From positions 1 through 16,813 of the forward strand of contig CAUZIY010000057.1 in assembly GCA_963579995.1 (NCBI GenBank): 16,813 bases of DNA, in the 5' to 3' direction. Every line of letters starts with the position of its first letter. Within the stretch, counting starts at the first letter, position 1. The position numbers and the translations under genes are program-made. This DNA is from UBA6626 sp963579995 (lineage in GTDB: Bacteria > Planctomycetota > Phycisphaerae > Phycisphaerales > Phycisphaeraceae). Shown here piece after piece: positions 6,405 to 14,500 of the stretch. A model generated the notes under the pieces. The model ran no database searches. It was not told the DNA's origin and worked only from the letters and a program-made list of their open reading frames with translations.

Positions 6405-9400
6405 ATGAATCGCGTTTTATTTCTGCTGTCTACCCTGATCATTTCCGGTACGGCGGCGTGTTTTATTCTTCTCCAGGCACAGGACCAGATTCCTGTGGTC
6501 AAAGCGACAGCCGGGCAGGGTGAGTTAAGTGGCCGAATTGATTTCAATGCATTATTCGAATCAATCAAAACTGGAGAAATGGCGGATCTGCACGCCAGTG
6601 CCACGGCGGCGCCGACTCGCCTTGCAGGAACCTCTGGCGAACAGTTTGCCTCCAAGCTTGTAAAGGATGAACTGGCAGGACTTGGACTGGAAACCTTTGT
6701 CCAGTCCTATCCGGTTACTGTGCCCGTAACAAAATGGTGTCGGATCACTGATGAGAACGGCCAGGTTCTGCCAGGTCTGACGATTTCACCTTTTTGGCCC
6801 AACCTTGTACGTACCTGCACAACGCCACCGGAAGGAATCATCGGTGAAGTGGTTGATGTCGGACGGGGCTCTCTTCTTGACCTGGATGGTAAACAAGTTG
6901 CGGGTAAGATTGCCCTGGTCACCATGACCGAGGGAATGGCGTGGCTGGATGCGGCCAAACTTGGTGCAGCAGCAATTTTATTTGTTGCTTCGGATGACCC
7001 CAAGGTCTACAACGATAAAGCTCTTCTCTTTCCCGCCAATTTGCCGCGGTTTCTTCTTGCCGGTTCGGCGCAAAGTATTGTTGGCAAGACAGTGCGGCTG
7101 TCTGCACGCGTTGACTGGGAAGTCCGGGAAGCTCGTAATGTTTTTGGGATATTAAGCCCCCCGACACCAAGTGAAGAGGCATTGGTGGTCGTATCACACA
7201 CGGATTCCTGGTCCTTGGTGCCTGACCACGCACCTGGTTACCAGGACGCGTGCACACTGACCAGCATGATCGGGATTGCCCGAGCACTGGCAGATCAACG
7301 TGCAGGTCTGTCACGGACCGTGATCTTCGCCTCGCTTTCCGGGCGTTACTGCGCGTCTGAAGGACTTCGCCGATTACTTGATGCAGTTGGCAGTCGATCA
7401 CGATTCGAGCCCAATCTTTTCCGTATACAACGTCGCCTTGCCGCCGCGCAACAGCGAAGAAAACTGGTTGAGGATGCGATCGTCGCATTTGACTCGGTTG
7501 ACTATTGGTCGCTTAAGGCGACGGATGAGGCGCGGCTGTGGCGTCAGTTCGGACAGTCTGTTCGCGATGTACTTGCATCAACCGTTGAGGGACTTTTGAA
7601 CCAACATGTCAACGAGGCCATTGATCGTGCTGCACAGGCCCGGGTTCAGTGGTCAAAACATAAGCGGCCTGTTGAAGGGTCGTTCTATAATGACTTTCAG
7701 GATGCCATGCAACAGCTCAAGCGGGCGCGAGCAGCTGCATCTGCTGATCTGGTTGGGCTCAAAAAGCTGTTCAATGATGTCCTTGATGCCGCTCAAACAC
7801 GTGAGCTGTCACGTGATGCACTACAGAAATCACTTGATGACGCCCAAGCCGCATACCGCTATGAACATGACAGTATTCGCGTGGCGAATACGCTCGGTAA
7901 GTGGAAGAATACGTATTACATCTTTCCTTTGCACGATAGTTCCACCGGACCACTGGGGGTGGCCAGTGACACCACCCTTGGCAAGAATTTAAGACCTACA
8001 ATCAGTGCCATTACCGGCGCCTGGTTGCGTCATCATCATTTTTCTGATGAAGATCCCCGTCTTCGTGAAAAGGAATTTGTACTCGATCAGGGTAGACGAG
8101 AAGGTGGCAGCCAGCCGACTTTACTAAGGCTGCGTCGAAATCCTGGCCGTTATGTAGCACCTGATTTAGCTGTTGGCAGCGGGGGCATTATGGCTCGCGC
8201 CCGCCACGCTCTGTTTTTCTTTAACGGGTTGTCCTACCAGGATTCCTACCAGACTCCACTTGACCAGTTCATGGACATTGATTCAGTCACAGCCAAGACA
8301 CAGCTGATGGCAGGTATTATGGCCCAACTGGCATCCGGGGCCATCGCCATGGGGCGTGCGGGTCAGGATGCGTCTGGCATTGTGGAATGGTTTGCCGACG
8401 TGCAAGGTGAGGTGGTTACGACAGGTGGTGGTAATTCCTTGTTGCCCAGTCGACGTGTAAGCAATGCATTGGTCCTGTTTGGTGGCGGTGGTGGCAAGGG
8501 TGGTATCCCGAACTATGACATCATGCGTCGGGGGGCCATCATTCAAAAGTCAACCGATGGAAGATTTCGCATCCCCGCGGTCTCGGCAGGTTCATTCCCA
8601 TACACCGAAGCCTACACGGTAGACGAACGTACCGGCCAGATCACCGGGGCCAAGGATCTGGGCCCGGCAGGCCTTCGGTTTCCAACCACCTTTTACGACA
8701 AGCACAGGTTCTATCAAAAGCCTGAGAATGAGATGACCATTGTCATCTCTCGTCTTGCACCTTTTGACATCTATCGCACGTTGGGTCCGGACGGCCAACC
8801 GGTTACTGTTGAGTTGCTCGATGCCCGTTTTCGCACTCCGCTACAGGAATTTTCAGTAACGGAAGCCTGGGAGCAGGGTGCAACCGTTTTCGTCAAGCCT
8901 GGCGACCGCTTCTACATTGTTTTTAAAGACCTTCCACGTAGAGGTGGTGCGCCTTTTAAGCGGGTTGGTAAAACGGGTTTGGAGACGAGGGGATTTATGC
9001 TCCGGTCGCGTGAATCAACCTGGCAGCAGCAGGCCTCGTCTGGATTTTGGGCAGATGGTTATCTTGCTGGTATCGACCAACGGTCTGTGTTTCAGGACAA
9101 GGATGCGGCGTTAAGCCTTGCTATGGCAAACAAAGTTCGCCTGGATGCACAGATCCAGGCGGGGGTTGCTGATCCCGTCACCGTGGAACTGGCCCAACGA
9201 GCTGAATCTCATTTAGAACAGGGTCTGGACAGACTTGAGCAGCAACAGTATTCACGGGCATACCAGAGCCTAAGTGCGTCAGCAGCGGTTTCCGGTCGGA
9301 CTTATCCACAGGTACGAATCGCGGTATTCGACGCAGTGGGTGGGATACTCTTGTATTTATTGCTCATCGTCCCCTATTCATATCTTGCTGAGCGTCTTCT

Positions 9401-11435
9401 CTGTGGGTTTTCCGACATTCGCATACGGTTGGTCGGGGTCGTTGTTGTATTTCTATTTGCGTTTGGAATCATTCGATGGACCCATCCGGCCTATGCATTG
9501 ATTTCCTCATCAACCATGATCCTGGTGGGCTTCCTAATATTCATCCTGTGCCTTCTGATGCTTGGCTTCCTGTTTGGGAAATTCACGGAACAGATTCGTT
9601 CGTGGCGGCGAACCGGTGCGGTAACTTCGCAAGCCGGGCTCAATGAGTCACAAATGGGTGCCGCAGGGGCTGCGTTTACACTTGGTATCAATAACATGCG
9701 AAAGCGCAAGGTGCGCACCGCATTCACGGTGATCACCCTGGCATTGATCAGTTTTTGCCTTGTATGTTTCACGGCGCCACGACCGCAACTCAAGGAGAAA
9801 CACATTGCCATCGGTCCTGCGGCCTACAACGGTATTGTGTTGCGTGATGAAGCGGATCTGGAGGCAATGAAGGCCCAGTATTTCAATGCTGGTGATTTCA
9901 TACCCCGGTTTGCCCGCGAGAAAAGGGATGAGCCGATTCGATATGAGCCGCCCGTGGGCGCCCCTCGAAAAGCCTATCTGCAAGGACGTTTATACATCCG
10001 AAGCAGCGAAGCAACCGTGACGGGAATCGATAAGACATTACTGCAGGGTGGTAAATGGTTTGCCGACGGTCAAACGGACCTGTGCTATTTGTCGCAGACA
10101 ACTGCGGGCGAACTGGGGATCGACCCTGCAGATCTTGCCACACAAGACATCCATGTCCAATTCAGGGGCCAGCGTCTGGCGGTTTTTGGCGTGTTCGATA
10201 GCGAAAAGGTCGACGCCATCCGTGATCCTGACCACGAGAGAATCACGCCGCGTGATCTGCGGAGAAAAGGGGGGTTGCATCAATCCCATGTGCGGATGAA
10301 ACAGCAGGCCGAACAATTTTCCGGTGGTGCGGGAACTGCTGCCATCTTTGTGGTAAATCACCTGAGGGCGGAAGAAATCATCATTCTTCCGCTTGGTGAA
10401 ATACCAAACCAACATTCCATTGTGACCACCATCGATGGGTCATTCACCTCTGCCGTGGTTCGTTTTGACAACCAGTCATACGGGTCGATGCGAGAGTGGA
10501 TAGGTCAGATGCTTGACCGTACACCGACGTTCGTTCGTTATGCAATTGATGGCCTTGCCTTCTTTGGTGCACGGTTGCGCGTGGTGGGATTGGACGGGTT
10601 TGTGGATGTGGTTGTCCCGCTGCTTGTTGCATCCTTTATCGTTTTCAACACCATGCTGGGCAATGTGTATGAAAGAAAAAATGAAATCGCTATTTATTCG
10701 GCAGTCGGATTATCTCCTCGGCATGTCTTCTTTCTATTCTTGGCCGAGAGCATCGTGTACGCGGTGATTGGTGTGGTCAGTGGCTATTTACTTGCCCTGG
10801 TGCTTCAGTGGGTTTCGCATACCGGTGGCGACTTCCTGGGTCTCACGGTGAACTACTCAAGTCGAAGTGCAATCTATGTCAGTATTACGCTTATGTCTGT
10901 TGTGATCATTTCAACTTTCTGGCCGGCTTACTATGCCGCTCGTGCGGCCGCGCCATCGGAACGCATTGGGTGGCAACTGCCCGCATCCACCGGCACAGGG
11001 AAAATCAACTTCGATCTGCCGTTTACCTTCATTGGACGCGATGTTCTGGCGGCGCTACCCTTTGTCCGGTCGTGGTTTGATGAATACGGGGAGGATTCGT
11101 CGGGTGAATTTACCGCCGACACGCCGTCCGTTGATGTGGTGTGGGACGGACAGGGACCTGCATTTACTGTAACGTCAACCGTCTGGTTACGTCCCTATGA
11201 CCTGGGAGTGAGCCAGAAGGTGGGTGTGACGGTCCGCCCGTCAGCCGACCCGACAGTTTATCAAGTCAGTGCTGACATCCAGTTATTAACCGGTAGTCCA
11301 ACCTCATGGCGCAGAACCAACAATCATTTTGTTCGACTTTTACGCCAGCACCTGCTTGGTTGGCGGCGGTTGTCTGTCAACCATAAACTTCGCCTATATG
11401 AGTCAGGTACCGCAATCATCACATCAAACGTATAG
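6405..11435 (+). CDS. Giant FtsX/MacB-type permease fused to a degenerate M28 peptidase domain (copy A)
   Basis: This 1676-aa membrane protein has, in order: an N-terminal anchor helix (about 4-24); a PA domain (about 144-235); an M28 aminopeptidase-like domain (about 50-650) split by a helical block (about 335-500); a beta-rich region (about 665-870); a helical stalk (about 905-968); helices at about 974-997, 1010-1030 and 1036-1058; and a complete FtsX module. In that module a helix after RKRKVRT spans 1104-1124, a periplasmic domain runs 1125-1398, and helices lie at about 1400-1420, 1441-1465 and 1490-1512. The coupling loop is VYERKNEIAIYSAVGLSPRH (1421-1440). A soluble tail runs from about 1520 to the end. 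Positive loops put the peptidase domain and FtsX domain outside and the tail inside. M28 residues H265, D267, D281 and D511 remain; the EE pair is R314-Y315 and the last His is Q616. The frame opens upstream to TTG 6372 and ATG 6375, but ATG 6405 aligns with the start of copy B. The family call is firm; the function is inferred. Confidence 0.88.
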   Translation: MNRVLFLLSTLIISGTAACFILLQAQDQIPVVKATAGQGELSGRIDFNALFESIKTGEMADLHASATAAPTRLAGTSGEQFASKLVKDELAGLGLETFVQSYPVTVPVTKWCRITDENGQVLPGLTISPFWPNLVRTCTTPPEGIIGEVVDVGRGSLLDLDGKQVAGKIALVTMTEGMAWLDAAKLGAAAILFVASDDPKVYNDKALLFPANLPRFLLAGSAQSIVGKTVRLSARVDWEVREARNVFGILSPPTPSEEALVVVSHTDSWSLVPDHAPGYQDACTLTSMIGIARALADQRAGLSRTVIFASLSGRYCASEGLRRLLDAVGSRSRFEPNLFRIQRRLAAAQQRRKLVEDAIVAFDSVDYWSLKATDEARLWRQFGQSVRDVLASTVEGLLNQHVNEAIDRAAQARVQWSKHKRPVEGSFYNDFQDAMQQLKRARAAASADLVGLKKLFNDVLDAAQTRELSRDALQKSLDDAQAAYRYEHDSIRVANTLGKWKNTYYIFPLHDSSTGPLGVASDTTLGKNLRPTISAITGAWLRHHHFSDEDPRLREKEFVLDQGRREGGSQPTLLRLRRNPGRYVAPDLAVGSGGIMARARHALFFFNGLSYQDSYQTPLDQFMDIDSVTAKTQLMAGIMAQLASGAIAMGRAGQDASGIVEWFADVQGEVVTTGGGNSLLPSRRVSNALVLFGGGGGKGGIPNYDIMRRGAIIQKSTDGRFRIPAVSAGSFPYTEAYTVDERTGQITGAKDLGPAGLRFPTTFYDKHRFYQKPENEMTIVISRLAPFDIYRTLGPDGQPVTVELLDARFRTPLQEFSVTEAWEQGATVFVKPGDRFYIVFKDLPRRGGAPFKRVGKTGLETRGFMLRSRESTWQQQASSGFWADGYLAGIDQRSVFQDKDAALSLAMANKVRLDAQIQAGVADPVTVELAQRAESHLEQGLDRLEQQQYSRAYQSLSASAAVSGRTYPQVRIAVFDAVGGILLYLLLIVPYSYLAERLLCGFSDIRIRLVGVVVVFLFAFGIIRWTHPAYALISSSTMILVGFLIFILCLLMLGFLFGKFTEQIRSWRRTGAVTSQAGLNESQMGAAGAAFTLGINNMRKRKVRTAFTVITLALISFCLVCFTAPRPQLKEKHIAIGPAAYNGIVLRDEADLEAMKAQYFNAGDFIPRFAREKRDEPIRYEPPVGAPRKAYLQGRLYIRSSEATVTGIDKTLLQGGKWFADGQTDLCYLSQTTAGELGIDPADLATQDIHVQFRGQRLAVFGVFDSEKVDAIRDPDHERITPRDLRRKGGLHQSHVRMKQQAEQFSGGAGTAAIFVVNHLRAEEIIILPLGEIPNQHSIVTTIDGSFTSAVVRFDNQSYGSMREWIGQMLDRTPTFVRYAIDGLAFFGARLRVVGLDGFVDVVVPLLVASFIVFNTMLGNVYERKNEIAIYSAVGLSPRHVFFLFLAESIVYAVIGVVSGYLLALVLQWVSHTGGDFLGLTVNYSSRSAIYVSITLMSVVIISTFWPAYYAARAAAPSERIGWQLPASTGTGKINFDLPFTFIGRDVLAALPFVRSWFDEYGEDSSGEFTADTPSVDVVWDGQGPAFTVTSTVWLRPYDLGVSQKVGVTVRPSADPTVYQVSADIQLLTGSPTSWRRTNNHFVRLLRQHLLGWRRLSVNHKLRLYESGTAIITSNV

Positions 11436-11457
11436 CTATCAATAGCCCCGCTGGCTA
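11435..11457 (+). repeat. Overlapping small hairpins just after the stop of copy A
   Basis: GCTAT-CA-ATAGC (11435-11446) begins on the last base of the stop codon. It overlaps a second possible hairpin, TAGCC (11443-11447) with GGCTA (11453-11457). The two are mutually exclusive. No T-run follows, so read-through into copy B is likely. The rest of the 146-bp gap holds no gene. Confidence 0.25.
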
Positions 11458-11544
11458 CCGTTATGTCTGCGGGACTACATGCTGTTGCAGTAAATCGATT
11501 AGGATGATCAGGTAAGAAGGCGAAGTTCCATAAGCTGAACCCCA

Positions 11545-11562
11545 CGGCCCCGGTCCCGGCCG
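11545..11562 (+). repeat. GC-only hairpin shortly before the start of copy B
   Basis: CGGCC (11545-11549) pairs with GGCCG (11558-11562) around an 8-base loop, ending 19 bases before the ATG at 11582. Between hairpin and start lies a weak AGGA ribosome-binding site (11574-11577). The hairpin could limit translation of copy B relative to copy A, or be incidental in a GC-rich stretch. Confidence 0.25.
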
Positions 11563-11581
11563 TAGAACCCGGTAGGAATAG

Positions 11582-14500
11582 ATGATTCGTTTTGCGTGCC
11601 TGCTGATCGTCCTCATTCTCTCCGTCGTGGTGTCCGTGGGTTTGCTCGTAGGGACCCAGGCCGACATATCAGTCGTCATGGTGACTGCCAGCCAGAGAGA
11701 GTTAAGCGGTCGGATCGATTTCCATGCATTGTTTGAATCGATCAAGACCGGGGAATTGGCCACCATCCATGCGAAAGTGACCGAGGCGCCGTCTCGCCTT
11801 GCCGGGACTTCCAGTGAGCGGGAAGTTTCGAAATTTGTCGAAAATGAATTTCATCGGCTCGGTCTTGAGACGGTCATCCAATCTTATCCGGTCACCATAC
11901 CGGTCACACGATGGTGCCGGATCACGGATCTTCATAACCAGGAGTTGCCGGGTGTTTCCATCACGCCCTTTTGGCCAAACTTCGTACGCACTTGTACCAC
12001 ACCCGCCGAAGGCATCGTTGGCCAGGTGGTTGATGTGGGCGGTGGGTCCCTGGCGGAACTGGATGGCAAGCAAATCGAGGGCAACATTGCCTTGGTGACG
12101 ATGGGCCAGGATGTAAGGTGGCTGGACGCTGCCAAACTGGGTGCAACGGCCATCCTGTTCGCCGAATCGGATGATCCGGCGGTATACAACGATAAGCATC
12201 TGAAATTTCCAGCCAATCTACCCCGGTTCCTGCTGACCGGACCACCCGATCAGGTTGTTGACAAGCGGGTGCGGTTAACGGCGCGGGTTGATTGGCAGAT
12301 TCGTGAAGCGCGAAATGTCTTTGGAGTATTGCATCCATCGGATCAAAGCGAAGAAGCATTGATCGTATTGTCCCATACGGATGCATGGTCCACGGTTCCC
12401 GCTCGGGCGCCGGGTTTTCAGGACGCCTGCACGGTGACCAGTATGCTTGGCATCGCGAGAGCATTGCAGGCACAGCAAGAAGGTCTGTCACGGACCGTCA
12501 TATTCGGTGCAATTTCGGGTCGGTATTCCGGCTCGGAAGGAATCCGACGCGTCCTTGATGCGGTCGGGAGTCGGACCCGGAACGAGCCCAACCTGATACG
12601 TGCGCATCGGCGGCTTGCTGAGGCCATAGATCGCAAGCAGGGTCTGGAAGCTGCAATTCAAGCTTATGATTCGCAAGACTATTGGAAACTCGATGCTACT
12701 GGTGAAGCGGCACTTTGGCGGCAATATGGCCAACCGGCCCGTTCTTCATTTTCCCAGACCATTGCCAACCTGCTCAATGAACACGTTGTCAGGGCCAAGC
12801 TGAATGCAGAACTCGCTCGGGTTCGATGGTCGCAGGCTGACCAGCCCTCAGAGGGCAGTGTTTTCGAGGATCACCACCGGGCCATGCGCATGGCAAAACG
12901 AACAGCGGTGGCGGCGTCAGCTGACTTGGTGGCGGTTAAAAGGATCTTCCATGACGTGCTGGATGACGCCCAGGCTCGTGAACTGATGAACGGGGCGCTG
13001 CAAAAAGCATCTAATCATGCAGATGATTCGTGTCGGTATATCCGCGACAGCATCGCCGTCGGACGTCTGCTTGGTAAATGGAAGAATACCTATTATTTTT
13101 TCCCGTTGCATGATAGTTCCACCGGGCCATTGGGCTTGGCCACGGATACGATTTTAGGAAATAATCTGAAGCCGACACTGCAGGCGATCACAACTGCATG
13201 GTTGGGCTACCGTGATCTACCTGTAGATGATGACAAGCTTCGGGCCAGTACTTTCTTCTTAGATCAAGCCGAGAAGTCAGCCGGTAATAGAACAGTCTTG
13301 CTGGCACTTCGCAGGCATCCTGCCAGGGAGCTTGAGTCAGATCTTGCAGGCGGTATCGGCGGTGGCATTCTTTATACTTCGCGCCATGCGATTTTCTTTT
13401 TTAATGGCATTGCCTATCAGGACAACTATCAGACTCCTTTCGACCAGTCAGTCGACATTTCCTCAGTGACCGACAAGACACAACTGATCAGCGGCCTGGT
13501 CGCACAACTTGCTGCTGGTGGCGAACAGATGGAACAGGCAGGTCAAGATGCCAGCGGTGTCATTGAGTGGTTGTCCAGCGTGCATGGCGAAGTGGTCATG
13601 ACAGGTGCGGCCAACAGCCTGCTACCCAATCAGCGAGTTCCCGGCGCACTGGTTGTCTTCGGCGGCGGTCAGGGAAGGGCAACCACCACCATTAACAAAT
13701 CACGTGACGGTCGCTTTAGAATCCCCGCAGTTCGATTAAGACAACATGGGTTCGTCGAAGCCTATTCGATCGATGAGCATACCGGCCAGATCACCGGCGC
13801 AAAGGATCGGGGACCGGAAGGCGCCAGGTTTATCACCACTTTCCAGGATGATCACAACTTCTACCGTGAACCGGAACACAAGGTGATGGTTGTGCTGGCG
13901 CGGTTGACACCCTTTGATGTCTACCGCGCACTTGGTCCCGACGGGCGTCCAATGACATTTGAACTGCTTGATGCCCGGTTTCGCACGGCACCGGCACAGT
14001 TCTCGATCACCGAGGCGTGGGAACAGGGTTCGACCGCATTTGTTTCCCCGGGAGATCGGTTTTACCTGGTGTTGAAGGACATGCCACTTTGGGGTTCAAG
14101 GCAATATAAATGGGTGGGTAACCCGGGTCGCAGTACTGCGGGTTTCATGCTCAATTCCTCAGAGGATTCATGGGCAAACCGTAACCACGCCAGTTTCTGG
14201 TCACGGGGATATCTTGCCGGTCGCGATCGACGCGCTGTTTTCCAGGAGATGGATATGGCGACAAGCCTGGCGCTGTCGAATCACCAGCGTCTTGCAAGCC
14301 AGAAACGAACTGGCGTGGCGGATCCGGTTACCCTTGACCTGGCACATCGTGCAGAAAAGGCATTAGAGCGTGCAATTTCCGCAAAGCATAAACAGCGTGT
14401 TTCAGAGGCATATCGTCATGTGAATGTCTCGGCCGCCATTTCGCAACGTGCATATCCAGCCGTCAAGATGGCCGTGTTTGATGCGGTTATCGGCATTCTT

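Noticed and set aside
6919..7488. Antisense open frame of 189 codons within copy A, with similar ones in copy B (for example 11961-12491)
   Set aside because: These are shadows of a long coding frame with biased third positions; their translations are rich in Arg, Pro, Ser and His and show no domain-like pattern.
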